Part shown: piece after piece, positions 47,801 through 57,216 of the stretch | Position numbering within the stretch: position 1 is the first letter of the stretch | Layout of the letters: every line of letters begins with the position of its first letter | DNA from: Acidobacteriota bacterium | GTDB lineage: Bacteria > Acidobacteriota > Vicinamibacteria > Marinacidobacterales > SMYC01 | Direction: 5' to 3' | Assembly (NCBI GenBank): GCA_004356105.1 | Contig: SMYC01000069.1 | Span: 1 to 64,000 of the forward strand | Length of the DNA stretch: 64,000 bases | Made by a program: the position numbers and the translations under genes | Notes under the pieces: model-generated | Told to the model about the DNA's origin: nothing | Seen by the model: the letters and a program-made list of their open reading frames with translations, nothing else | The model's database searches: none

Positions 47801-47999
47801 CACTCAGTGCGCCGGTCGCGTGCGCGAGGAAGAACGCGGCGAGCACGTTGGCCCGGGTCTCCGCGGTCGAGCCGAGCACGTGCTCGACATAGTAAATGGA
47901 GAGAGCGGTGAGAACGAATGCGCCGAAGCCCGAGCCGAAGAACAGGAGGGGCGGGATGGAGAACGGTGCGCGATTTTGTGGGGATGTCACCGAGCGCAT
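44853..47999 (-). CDS. Large membrane protein with spermidine-synthase-like domain (1048 aa)
   Basis: Many TM helices then 'ALLIGVGSGVMLNALAAHGFEEIVCTETSAARIAAA...YDVIAVEAGSAGSFFHRRELYALAASRLRRQGVLLS'; C-terminal discoidin-like region. Confidence 0.82.
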   Translation of the reverse strand: MRSVTSPQNRAPFSIPPLLFFGSGFGAFVLTALSIYYVEHVLGSTAETRANVLAAFFLAHATGALSASIWSARAERPLRLYALAITALALYGASFPLLLPMFRELYLGLAPSIHESSQAARGAARFGFGLLALGLPAFLTGVSTPTLLHGAKRGGLVARLALGASLGAWTSAYVLVPALGLLGSMWLVVLIHLVLAFLAYRHAAPVRLEGEARRAFDEPEIEAPPIAWNKLVPVFGLVGLVLTIVFFRSMLAFVLQRPTTVALVSGASLGALLLARRGISLRPSFHFFLFLAFVNGYLVCGLGFVWTHLFAVFGERPIPMWGAALAALFLAVACGALLFSSGRPRYWIGFALALGGISVLLGMDAWDRIPAFLAASSDRDVIELGRHIIALGILLLPAVSLGLHLVLTLHAATQGSWDVGRLGKAHAALALGAALGAWTFPSLFIPELGSVRTLELFGALLLFAGAIGIYVLANIPRRRLLAAVALSGVFWAPLFPASWEIQTQNVAALMAVPHPASEPSKELFRAEDVNGGLIRVIEARGVKTIFANDRVVGDDAGARRGKHRAAHTATLLTAGRERALLIGVGSGVMLNALAAHGFEEIVCTETSAARIAAAGGAFAEANRDVLNRPELVLLKETARNVLMESADRYDVIAVEAGSAGSFFHRRELYALAASRLRRQGVLLSPLSAKAPSARQLLLVVRTARSVFPHVSLWMADGQAFIVSSNEPLRVDLEALRSDRARAEMGPYLDELASGSPLELLDGLVVTDDDMDRFDDALSALSHLGRAELASDDRPIAHEPDEPGPYVQSRRVFRPFRSSRPIPFRGEPSRFEKALAQAAFTRGWDDPRAVPSLSRLWSDEPTISDAASFWLLDELSSSVRELHAELDTLGDLLGRADGDTQCQPIPRLVSHADHVPLSVIGSSGASLDGTQPRGALDSIFDPALGKGWTARPEGRAVFLDVALEKPLMLHTVYVVARAIDGAAIRVRLLGRDRSGAWHPLASGGDVLCMGVRRVRVSEDVPALTTLRVEIQGETIAARVALHELWVEAS

Positions 48000-48069
48000 C
48001 CTCGGATCTTGTTATTATGCTTGGACTAATACTACCATAGCCGCGCGGGGGCGGAGCGATGCGCGAGCT

Positions 48070-49464
48070 CTAGCTCGCGGGCTCTATCGCGGCCACGCGA
48101 CGAAAGTAGTCGGCGAAGGCGATCATCCCGCCTTCGGCCTGTTGCCAGTCGTAGTTCTCGTTCGGCGCGTGATAGCCGTGCTCCGGAAGCGACAACCCGA
48201 GAAAAAACACGGGCGCTTTGAGCACCTTCTCCATCGGCACGACGGCTCCAATCGAGCCACCTTCACGGACGAATACGGGCTCTTTGTCGAAGGCGAAGTT
48301 CATGGCCGCGCGGATGGCATCTGGATGCGGGCCCACTGTGTGGCCCTGATAGGCAGGGAGCCCGTGCTCCGCTTGGACTTTCACATCGGGGTTTTTCTCT
48401 TTCACGAAAGCTCTGACGAGCTTCACGATCTTTCGGGCGTCCATGTTGGGCACGAGCCGACAGGACACAATGGCCGTGGCCCGTGGCGGTACGATGGTTT
48501 TGACCCCTGGCCCGTGATAGCCGCCTTCGATGCCGTGGACCTCGAAGGTCGGCATGCACCAAATGCGCTTCATGATCTCGACGGGGTCGGTCACCCTCAA
48601 CGATTTGAACTGATGGTCTTTCTTGAACGTCGCCGTGCTGAAGCCGGACTTCTTCAAATCGGCGAGCTCGGCCTTCGTCGGTTCGACGACGTCGTCGTAA
48701 AAGCCCGGGATTTTCACGTCACCCGTCTTGGCATCGAAGCAATCTGCCACGAGCTGGCATATCTCCGCCACCGGGTTGCGGGCGGCGCCGCCCGACGTTC
48801 CGGAATGCTGATCGGTCTCGCCGGTCTCGAGAAAGAAGCGGAAGCCTTGAAGGCCCCGAAGCCCGGCCGGGCAGGCCGGTCGCGTGCGCGACACCCACAC
48901 TGTATCGGACACGACGACCGAGTCCGTCTCGAGCAGCTCTTTGTGCCTCTTGACGGTCGACTCGAAATTGGGGCTTCCGATCTCCTCTTCCGCCTCCCAG
49001 AGAAAGTTCACATTGATTGGCGTTTGGTGAGCGAGGGCGTATTTGGCGCCCCAGAGCGCGGTGAGCGCGGGGCCTTTGTCGTCCGTCGTCCCGCGTCCCC
49101 AGTAGCGATCCTCTTTCTGGACGAATCGAAAAGGTTCGGTGTGCCAGCCGTCCGACATATCCGCCGGCTGGACATCGAGGTGGTTGTAGACAGTGACGGT
49201 CGGGTAGTCGGAGCTCTGCTCGAAACGGGCATGTAGCAGGGGATGGCCGCCCGTCTCGAGAACGCGGACCTCACCTCCCATCTGCTGCATCAAATCGGCC
49301 GCGCGCGAGACAACTTCCGCGACCTCGGGTTGGTGCCGTGGCTCCGCGGAGACGCTCGGGATTTCGACGAGCTCTTTCAACGTTTTCTCGAAGCTTCCGC
49401 GTTGCGAGGCTGTATAGTCGAGAAGTGATTTTTTCGAAAACCCGCTGGGCATCGATGTCGTCAT
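48070..49464 (-). CDS. M20 family dipeptidase
   Basis: 'PTVTVYNHLDVQPAD', 'YWGRGTTDDKGPALTALWGAKYA', 'WEAEEEIGSPNFE'. Confidence 0.93.
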   Translation of the reverse strand: MTTSMPSGFSKKSLLDYTASQRGSFEKTLKELVEIPSVSAEPRHQPEVAEVVSRAADLMQQMGGEVRVLETGGHPLLHARFEQSSDYPTVTVYNHLDVQPADMSDGWHTEPFRFVQKEDRYWGRGTTDDKGPALTALWGAKYALAHQTPINVNFLWEAEEEIGSPNFESTVKRHKELLETDSVVVSDTVWVSRTRPACPAGLRGLQGFRFFLETGETDQHSGTSGGAARNPVAEICQLVADCFDAKTGDVKIPGFYDDVVEPTKAELADLKKSGFSTATFKKDHQFKSLRVTDPVEIMKRIWCMPTFEVHGIEGGYHGPGVKTIVPPRATAIVSCRLVPNMDARKIVKLVRAFVKEKNPDVKVQAEHGLPAYQGHTVGPHPDAIRAAMNFAFDKEPVFVREGGSIGAVVPMEKVLKAPVFFLGLSLPEHGYHAPNENYDWQQAEGGMIAFADYFRRVAAIEPAS

Positions 49465-49721
49465 GGATCTGCCTGTGCTCCTTGTAGGCGATAGCATAAC
49501 GGCACCTATTGTCTTCAGTCAATGCCGGCGCTTACTTGGCGGAAAACCCCCTGTCGCGTAGGCGTTTCACTACGTCGGCATCCTTGATCCTTGCCCACGA
49601 ACGGCCGAGAGCCGGTTGTATGCGTCGTAACGCCTTGCAAACAAGGAGATTGGGCCGCACCCGCGAGCCCGAGGCGTCGGAACGGATCTTGCTTCGTTCT
49701 CTAGGGCATCACCTTGATGAG

Positions 49722-50627
49722 ATGATGAGTGCGGCAGAGAAGGACCCCTTAATCGGGAAGCGTTTGCGCGAATACGTGATCCTGGACCTGATCGGCAAGG
49801 GCGGGATGGCGAAAGTCTACAAGGCGCGCCACGTTCTTCTCGACCAAATCCGAGCCATCAAATTCCTTCGGCCGGAGCTCCGCGAACGCCAAGAATACAT
49901 CGCGCGCTTCCACCGCGAGGCTCGAGTCATGGTGCGGGTGAAGAACCGGCACGTCGTGACGCTTCACGAGTTCGGAACGGTGGGAGGCGAGCTCTTCTTC
50001 CTCGTGATGGAGTTTCTCGAGGGGGAAAGTCTCCGAAAGCGCCTCCGGCGTACCAGCTGGCTCCCGACCGCCGAGGCCGTGCGGATCGTACAGCAGATCG
50101 CACTCGGTCTCGTCGACGTGCACAAGCTCGGGATCGTGCATCGGGACATCTCTCCCGACAACATCCTCATCGTTCCCGAAGACGGCAAAGAGATCGTGAA
50201 GATCATCGATTTCGGTATCGCGAAAAACACCGCGCCCGGAACCGTCAAGATTACCCAAACGATGAAGTTGGTGGGTAAAGCGGAATATGTCGCACCCGAG
50301 CAGATCTACGGTCCCATGGGCGCTGACGACCATGGCGTGGATGGTCGTGCCGATATCTACTCGCTCGGCGTGACTTTCTACGAGCTGCTCGCCGGTGTGA
50401 AACCGTTCGAGGCGTCGACCTCCAAAGCCTTGCTCGCCAAACACCTCACCGAGGAGCCGAAGGGTCTTTCGGAGGCAAACCCTCGCGTTCGTGTATCGCC
50501 TGCCATCGAGAGCATCGTCTTGCGCATGCTCGCAAAGAGTCCATCGGATCGACCGGCTTCGATGGACCGGTTGTACATGGAGCTCGCGGCGCTCGCGCAT
50601 GACGCGCCGGTCTTGACGCCGGTTTAA
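49722..50627 (+). CDS. Ser/Thr protein kinase
   Basis: 'LIGKGGMAKVYKARH', 'IVHRDISPDNILIV', 'IIDFGIAKN', 'GRADIYSLGVTFYELLAGVKPF'. Confidence 0.92.
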   Translation: MMSAAEKDPLIGKRLREYVILDLIGKGGMAKVYKARHVLLDQIRAIKFLRPELRERQEYIARFHREARVMVRVKNRHVVTLHEFGTVGGELFFLVMEFLEGESLRKRLRRTSWLPTAEAVRIVQQIALGLVDVHKLGIVHRDISPDNILIVPEDGKEIVKIIDFGIAKNTAPGTVKITQTMKLVGKAEYVAPEQIYGPMGADDHGVDGRADIYSLGVTFYELLAGVKPFEASTSKALLAKHLTEEPKGLSEANPRVRVSPAIESIVLRMLAKSPSDRPASMDRLYMELAALAHDAPVLTPV

Positions 50628-50672
50628 AAGAACGTAAGCCGGGCGACGGCGGGGTCTGATAACATCCCATCC

Positions 50673-51845
50673 GTGCCGACCAGTTTTTCGCGAACGCTCC
50701 GCTCTCTCGAGGCCGACCGCTTCAGGGGGAGCCTTCTCGGGATTGCCGTGGGACTTGCGCTCCTCTCGGGATGGCTCACGTGGTTCGTCTTTGCTCGCGT
50801 CGCACTCTACGAAGTTTCCGATGCCGCTCGGCTCGAAGTCGATGTCGAGCCGCACGAAGTGATGAGCCCCATATCCGGGCGCGTTATCCGCAATGAAATG
50901 GTGCTTGGGCGAGAGTTCCAAAAAGGAGAGCTTCTCATTGCGCTCGACGCGGTCGAGACACAATACGAGCTCGCAGAAACGACTGCCGAAGCGCGCGGGG
51001 GATTGGATCAGCTGGAGCGGCTCCGTCTCGAGATATCGGCGCAGAGTCAGGCGCTCGTTTCGTCCGAGCGCGCCTCCCGCTCGGCGCGCGCGGAAGCCCG
51101 GGCGCGTTACCAGGAGGCGCTCGAGTCCGCCAGTTTTGCCGCGCAATCAGCGGCGCGCCTAGCGAGACTCCACGACGAAGGCTTGCTCGCCAAAGCTGAG
51201 TCCGATGCGGCCGCGACGTCCCACATGCAACGCGTGAATGCCGCGCAAGCGCTCGCGAGCTCCGTCGAGCGGTTGAACCGCGAGTGGCAGATCGATTTGG
51301 CCGAAAAGCGCGCGGAGCTCGAGAGCCTCGAGCGGGAGCGCTCTCGACTCGAGTCGTCGGTCGAGAGCCTCGATGCCGTAGAAGACCGGCTCGAGCACAC
51401 GCTCTCGTTGCATCAGCTGCGCGCTCCAGTGGCAGGCCGTATTGGCGACCTCGTGAGTCTCAAAGTTTCCGAGGTGGTCTCGGCGGGGCAGCACCTAGGT
51501 ACGATCATCCCCCCTGGCGACTTGCACGTTGTCGCCCAGTTTGCTCCCCACCGCGCGCTCGGACGTATTCGACCGGGTCAGAGCGCGAAGTTGCGTCTCC
51601 AGGGGTTCTCGTGGGTCCAGTATGGCGCCGTGCCGGCAACCGTGAGCCGCGTCGGTAGCGAGCCGAGCGGCGGCACCATCCGGGTCGAGCTCAGCCTCGA
51701 TAATCCTGACGGGTTTCCCGTCGATCTCGCTCACGGACTCCCGGGTATCGTCGAAGTTGAGGTCGAGCGCATCTCGCCGGCCACGCTCGTTCTTCGAGCT
51801 GCCGGCAATACGTTGTCGAGACCCGTCTCTTCGGGGGTGCGATGA
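50673..51845 (+). CDS. HlyD family membrane-fusion/adaptor protein
   Basis: TM helix, 'SPISGRVIRNEMVLGREFQKGELLIALDAVETQYEL', coiled coil, 'LRAPVAGRIGDLVSLKVSEVVSAGQHLGTIIP'. Confidence 0.88.
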   Translation: MPTSFSRTLRSLEADRFRGSLLGIAVGLALLSGWLTWFVFARVALYEVSDAARLEVDVEPHEVMSPISGRVIRNEMVLGREFQKGELLIALDAVETQYELAETTAEARGGLDQLERLRLEISAQSQALVSSERASRSARAEARARYQEALESASFAAQSAARLARLHDEGLLAKAESDAAATSHMQRVNAAQALASSVERLNREWQIDLAEKRAELESLERERSRLESSVESLDAVEDRLEHTLSLHQLRAPVAGRIGDLVSLKVSEVVSAGQHLGTIIPPGDLHVVAQFAPHRALGRIRPGQSAKLRLQGFSWVQYGAVPATVSRVGSEPSGGTIRVELSLDNPDGFPVDLAHGLPGIVEVEVERISPATLVLRAAGNTLSRPVSSGVR

Positions 51846-51930
51846 CGGGCTTCTCGAATCGTATAATCTAACTGTATGACACAGCTCGTTGAACAGATAG
51901 GTGCAGCGGTGGCTTCGGGGAGGTAACGCG

Positions 51931-53172
51931 TTGTCGCGAGAACGCGATCTCATCTACGACTGGAATCGGGTCGATCCGTCGGTTTTGGAAGCGCTGCCGA
52001 AAGCGCTCGAGCTCAACGACGAGACACTCCGAGACGGATTGCAAAGCCCGTCGGTCCTTTCCCCACCCATCGAGTCGAAGATCGAGATTCTGCACTTGAT
52101 GGCTGCGCTCGGGATTCACTCCGTGAATATCGGCCTGCCGGGTGCCGGGCCGCACGTACAGAAGCAAGTGCTACGCCTCGCGAAAGAGATCGTCGACCAA
52201 AAGCTCCCCCTCGTCCCCAATTGTGCGGCACGCACTCTCGAGGCCGATATCCGCCCCATTGTCGAGATCTCGCAAAAAGTCGGGATCCCCATCGAAGCCG
52301 CAACGTTCATCGGCTCGAGTCCCATCCGCCAATATGTCGAGAACTGGGGACTCGACAAGCTCGTGAAACATACCGAGTCCGCGGTGCGCTACACGGTCGA
52401 GAACGGTCTTCCGAATATGTACGTCACCGAGGATACGATTCGCGCAACGCCCGAAACGATCCGCAAACTCTATACGACCGCAATCGAATGTGGCGCTCGG
52501 CGTGTCGTGCTCACCGATACGGTTGGCCACGCTACTCCGCTAGGGGTGAAAGCGCTCGTGGCATTCATGCAGCAAGTCATTGCCGACAGCGGTGAAGACG
52601 TCAAGATCGACTGGCACGGGCACCGCGATCGCGGGCTGTCCGTCCCGAACAGTTTGGCGGCGATCGAGGCGGGTGTCGATCGCGTCCACGCTTGCGCGCT
52701 CGGCATCGGCGAGCGCTGCGGCAATACGCCGATGGACATCTTGCTGGTGAACTTGAAGCTCTTGGGCTGGATCGATAACGACTTGAGCCGTCTCGCCGAA
52801 TATTGTCGCGTGGTCTCGGAGGCGGTGGGCGTTCCCATCCCCGCGAATTATCCGGTTGTGGGGGAAGACGCCTTCCGCACGGGGACCGGCGTGCATGCGG
52901 CCGCGGTGATCAAAGCTCTCAACAAACAAGATGCCTGGCTCGCCGACCGTGTCTATTCCGGCGTTCCCGCGGGCGAGTTCGGTCTCGAGCAAAAAATCGA
53001 GGTCGGCCCGATGAGTGGTCTGTCGAACGTGCACTATTGGCTGAGCTCGCGAGGATTGCCCGTCGAGGACGCTCTCGTCCAGGCGATTTTCGAAAAAGCG
53101 AAAACCTCGAACCACGTTCTCGACGACGCGGAGATCGAACAGGTTGTGCGCGAGCTCGGCGAGCGCGCCTGA
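51931..53172 (+). CDS. 2-isopropylmalate/homocitrate synthase-family (HMGL-like) enzyme
   Basis: Probable TTG start with RBS GGGGAGGT; 'LNDETLRDGLQSPSV', 'DWHGHRDRGLSVPNSLAAIEAGVDRVHACALGIGERCGNTPMD', 'TGTGVHAAAVIKA'. Confidence 0.88.
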   Translation: MSRERDLIYDWNRVDPSVLEALPKALELNDETLRDGLQSPSVLSPPIESKIEILHLMAALGIHSVNIGLPGAGPHVQKQVLRLAKEIVDQKLPLVPNCAARTLEADIRPIVEISQKVGIPIEAATFIGSSPIRQYVENWGLDKLVKHTESAVRYTVENGLPNMYVTEDTIRATPETIRKLYTTAIECGARRVVLTDTVGHATPLGVKALVAFMQQVIADSGEDVKIDWHGHRDRGLSVPNSLAAIEAGVDRVHACALGIGERCGNTPMDILLVNLKLLGWIDNDLSRLAEYCRVVSEAVGVPIPANYPVVGEDAFRTGTGVHAAAVIKALNKQDAWLADRVYSGVPAGEFGLEQKIEVGPMSGLSNVHYWLSSRGLPVEDALVQAIFEKAKTSNHVLDDAEIEQVVRELGERA

Positions 53173-53955
53173 ATGGCCATTCACCCGACCGCCATCATCG
53201 ACAACGGAGCTCGCCTCGGCGAGAACGTCACGATTGGTCCTTACGCGGTCGTAGAGGCCGATGTCGAGGTTGGCGAAGGAACGGCGGTCGGCGCGCACGC
53301 GGTGTTGAAGACCGGACTACGTCTCGGAAAGAACGTGACGGTCAACGAGGCGGCGGTGCTCGGCGGGCTCCCCCAGGACCTAAAATTCAGTGGCGCTCGA
53401 AGCTATGCGGTCGTGGAGGACGGTGCGACGATCCGCGAGTTCGCCACGATCCATCGAAGCGCGCAAGAGGACGGCGTCACTCGGATCGGACGCAATTGTT
53501 TCATCATGAGCTACGGGCACGTTGCTCATGATTGCGACATTGGGGAGGACACCATCATCGCTAGCTCTACGACGCTAGGCGGACACATCCGCATCGGACC
53601 GAAAGCCTTCATCTCGGGCGGCGTGGTGATTCACCAGTTCACGCGCGTCGGCGAGCTCGCAATGGTTGGTGGTGGCTCCAAAGTGAATCTCGACGTGCCG
53701 CCATTCGTGACCGTCGACGGCGTTCCGGCTAGAGTCATTGGGCTCAATACGGTCGGGCTTCGACGCGCCGGCGTTGCCGCGGAAGAGATCAAAACGTTGA
53801 AGGGCGCCTATCGAGCTCTCTTTCGTGAGAAGCGGTCATTGGAGCAAGCCCTTTCCCATTTGGATGGTTTGGAAGGCGAGCTCGCCGCGAAAATGGCGAC
53901 GTTTTTCAGGGGGAGTGAGCGTGGAGTCTGTCGCGCCCGCGCCGCGAAACGTTGA
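53173..53955 (+). CDS. lpxA: Acyl-ACP--UDP-N-acetylglucosamine O-acyltransferase
   Basis: Hexapeptide repeats 'IHPTAIIDNGARLGENVTIGPYAVVEADVEVGEGT...', 'MSYGHVAHDCDIGEDTIIAS'. Confidence 0.92.
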   Translation: MAIHPTAIIDNGARLGENVTIGPYAVVEADVEVGEGTAVGAHAVLKTGLRLGKNVTVNEAAVLGGLPQDLKFSGARSYAVVEDGATIREFATIHRSAQEDGVTRIGRNCFIMSYGHVAHDCDIGEDTIIASSTTLGGHIRIGPKAFISGGVVIHQFTRVGELAMVGGGSKVNLDVPPFVTVDGVPARVIGLNTVGLRRAGVAAEEIKTLKGAYRALFREKRSLEQALSHLDGLEGELAAKMATFFRGSERGVCRARAAKR

Positions 53956-54060
53956 CGCCCATATCAAGTACAGCTTGCCCGGCCCCGTTTATTCCGCGGC
54001 GGCCAAGTAGCTCGCTCTTCCAATCGTGCTATCCTTCGCTCCTTTCATCGGGGGCTGGCG

Positions 54061-54777
54061 ATGGACAATCTAGGCCTAGATGGGCTCAAGAAACACATCC
54101 CGAATATCGTTACCGTGACGGGCATGGGATGCGGATTCTTTTCCATCCTCTCGAGCCAGCGCGGTGCGATAAGTACCGCACTACTTCTACTGTTATGTGC
54201 CGGCCTCTGCGACATTCTCGATGGAAAGCTCGCCCGAATCTTGGGAACGTCCTCGCGCTTCGGCGGGGAGCTCGATTCGCTCGCCGACGCTATTTCCTTT
54301 GGCGTGGCACCGAGCATCTTACTTTACGAGACATCGCTTTATCGGCTCGGATGGTTTGGTGGGGCCTGTGCCTTCTTCTTTACCGCGATGGCGGCCTTTC
54401 GTCTCGCCCGTTTCAACCTTCCCTCGGCTGAGCACGATCGCCGGGACGTGTTTCGAGGGTTTTCGACGCCTACTGCCGCTATCTATGTCGGCACCTTTGT
54501 CGTGATGAGTGACCGCCTGCCGAGCGAGCTCGGTGCCTTTTATGCCGTGGCACTTGGTGGGCTCATGGTCTCGCGCGTTCCTAGCCCAGCCTTCAAAGGT
54601 GCTGGCGTCTCGTCGATCTATCTCGTCGTCGGCCTCCTCAATTCGCTAGCTCTTTTTCTTTGGCCCAGCTTCTGGACTTTTGCGTGGTGGAATCTCTATA
54701 CGGGTTTCGTTCTTTGCCTGGCCTACAATATTTCATCGAAAATCCAAGCTCGGTCCGAATCTGCATCGCCGGGATAG
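54061..54777 (+). CDS. pssA: CDP-diacylglycerol--serine O-phosphatidyltransferase
   Basis: 'HIPNIVTVTGMGCGFFSI', 'DILDGKLARILGTSSRFGGELDSLADAISFGVAPSILLY'. Confidence 0.92.
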   Translation: MDNLGLDGLKKHIPNIVTVTGMGCGFFSILSSQRGAISTALLLLLCAGLCDILDGKLARILGTSSRFGGELDSLADAISFGVAPSILLYETSLYRLGWFGGACAFFFTAMAAFRLARFNLPSAEHDRRDVFRGFSTPTAAIYVGTFVVMSDRLPSELGAFYAVALGGLMVSRVPSPAFKGAGVSSIYLVVGLLNSLALFLWPSFWTFAWWNLYTGFVLCLAYNISSKIQARSESASPG

Positions 54778-54829
54778 AAGAGAACGATCGCCGAACCGCT
54801 GAGCTCCGTGGCGGTCGGGGTTTCTGCAA

Positions 54830-55291
54830 TTAGAGCCAGCGCCGAACCTGGGACTTGTAGTGGCGATAGGTGTCACCGAAGGCGCGCTCCAGATAGGCTT
54901 CTCCGCGCGCGATGACTTGGCGGGTCATCACGAAGAGTAGTGGCACGAGCAGCAATATCACCCACAAGCTATTCATCCAGAGGCCAATCCCGACATAGAG
55001 CGTTGCGAGCGCCACATAGAGCGGGTTGCGCGTGAAGCGGTAGGGCCCGCTGTTCACAATCGTCGAGCTTGGCTGATCGGGTCGGATCGTCGTCTCGTGG
55101 CGGCGCAGCTCGCGGAAGCCGGAGACACTGATCGCGATCGCGATGACGATAAAAACGATCCCGAGCGCTGTCGCGTAAGAGTTCGGCACGACGGTGAGAG
55201 GGTGCATTCGGGAGAGCAGCAGCCCAGCGGCGAGAAAGCTCAAGTAAATGAACGGCGGCGGAAAGCGGATGCCCGCGTGATCTTCACTCAC
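54830..55291 (-). CDS. Isoprenylcysteine carboxyl methyltransferase family protein
   Basis: 'SGPYRFTRNPLYVALATLYVGIGLWMNS', 'GEAYLERAFGDTYRHYKSQVRRWL'. Confidence 0.9.
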   Translation of the reverse strand: MSEDHAGIRFPPPFIYLSFLAAGLLLSRMHPLTVVPNSYATALGIVFIVIAIAISVSGFRELRRHETTIRPDQPSSTIVNSGPYRFTRNPLYVALATLYVGIGLWMNSLWVILLLVPLLFVMTRQVIARGEAYLERAFGDTYRHYKSQVRRWL

Positions 55292-55403
55292 CCCTCACTC
55301 ATACCGCAACGGGGCTTCTGGCGCAATCCACGTCGCGTTGACGTAGACGGGCGGGCGGCTGGCCGATACACTCGTTCCACAACCTTTGGGAACGGACGCA
55401 TTG

Positions 55404-56967
55404 ATGCGGCTCGCTATCTTTCATGGCTTCGAGCTCACGGGCTCGGCAGCAACGAGTACACGCGCTATCTGTCGCGGGCGCTGGCCCGGCACGGCCATGA
55501 CGTCCAAGTCCTGTGCCGCGAGCCCCATCCGGCGGATATCCCGCACGTGGCGCGCGCCTTTGCCTGGGATGCGTCGGGAAAGAGCCGACAGCTCTTCTCG
55601 CGTGACGTCGGAGACGAAGGCGTAACGCTGCACCAGCTTGCGAACGGAGCGGTGCGACCCGTTTACGTCACCGACAAACAACGCGCCGGAAACGTGAAAG
55701 CCTTCGAGTCGCTGACGGATGACGAGCTCTCCGCCTATCACGCGGAGAGCGTGCGGCTCGTCGACCTCGTTTTGGGCGAGCACCCGTCGAGCTCGTGCAC
55801 GCCAACCATCTCGTGTGGTAGCCCTGCGTTCTTGCCGACACGTCGCATCCGTTCATCGTGTTTCCTCACGGGAGCTCTATCGAGTACACCATTCGCAGAG
55901 ACCACCGCTATCGTGGCCACGCCGCGTTAGCACTGCGTGCGGCGAGGGGCATCATCACTGGGAACCAGGAAGTGCTCGATCGCATTCTCGACCTCTATCC
56001 CGACGAGCGTGACGCGCTACAGGCGAAGAGCACCATCGTGGGTGTGGGCGTTGATACGTCGTTGTTTCGTCCCGTGACTCGCTCCGAGCGCAAGAAGACG
56101 GTGTCTCGGGTCCAGGGGCCTCGCGGCGGGAAGACGATCGCGCAATCTCGCGAGCTCGTCGAACGGCTCGAACGGGGAGAGCTCGATGCGATGACGCGTT
56201 ACCACGGAACCTATGACCAGGCCGTGCCCGACGAGCAAGTGAAGGAGAAGATCGCGTGCATTCCCTGGGACGAAGGCCGGATACTGCTTTTCGTTGGTGC
56301 GCTTACGGCCGGGAAGGGAATCCAAACGCTTTTGTGCGCACTACCGGCGATCCTGCGTGAACATTCGGATACCCATCTCGTCATTGTCGGGAGCGGCGCC
56401 TATCGCGAGGTTCTCGAGGCACTGGTCTATGCGAACGCGGCCGGCCGACAGAAACTGTTCGACTATCTCGTCGCCCATGGTTTCGACCTCGACCGCAGCG
56501 CGCTTACAGGTGGCTGGGAGGGGCTTTCGGGCGCGGTGCCCGCTTATCCCGGCCTCGAAGAACACGTACACTTTCTCGGCCGACTCCCACATGCGTTGTT
56601 GCAGTTCGTCGTGCCGTGCGTGGACCTTGCCATCTTTCCCTCCGTGGTGCCCGAAGCCTATCCTCTGGTTCTGATGGAATCGCTCGCAGCCGGCGTCCTC
56701 CCGCTCGTTTCTGATTTCAGCGGTTTCGCCGACGGACTAGATCAACTCGAGGTTTTCTTTGGAAGGGATCTGGTCGACCGGCTTCGCCTGCCATTCGCTC
56801 CGGCCGAGCGCGTGGAAGGTATGATCGACCGGGTTTGTGGCTTGTTGAGGGATTTCCCGACGAAGAGACCCACGAGCGATTGCGCGCCGTGGCGGTCGAG
56901 CACTTCGACTGGGACGTCCGCGCCCGCGAGATGGCGGCCGCCTATCGTCGCTTCGCTGCGCGAAGCT
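55404..56967 (+). pseudogene. GT4-type glycosyltransferase with three -1 frameshifts and an in-frame TAG
   Basis: 'MRLAIFHGFELTGS' / 'GSNEYTRYLSRALARHGHDVQVLCREPHP' / 'VELVHANHLVW*PCVLADTSHPFIVFPHGSSIEYT...LLFVGALTAGKGIQTLL...PSVVPEAYPLVLMESLAAGVLPL' / 'DEETHERLRAVAVEHFDWDVRAREMAAAYRRFAARS*'. Confidence 0.8.
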
Positions 56968-56977
56968 AGGGAGAGTT

Positions 56978-57145
56978 CTTACTCACGGCGCAACGCGGTC
57001 ACCGGCGCGATCCGCGTCGCACGTCGGGCTGGTACATAGCTTGCTAGAAGCGCCACGATTCCGAGAAAGAGGGTGAAGGTGATGAGCGTTACCGGATCAT
57101 TGGCGCGGACGCCGAAGAGAGGCCCCGTCATCACCCGTGCTGCCG
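56978..57145 (-). pseudogene. MacB/ADOP-type ABC permease C-terminal fragment
   Basis: Minus-strand reading 'AARVMTGPLFGVRANDPVTLITFTLFLGIVALLASYVPARRATRIAPVTALRRE*'. Confidence 0.75.
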
Positions 57146-57216
57146 CGAACGAAGGATTGCATGCTGCCTCCTGGTCTCATTAGACGAAAAGAGCAGGCGG
57201 GGAGTTTGCTCGAACG

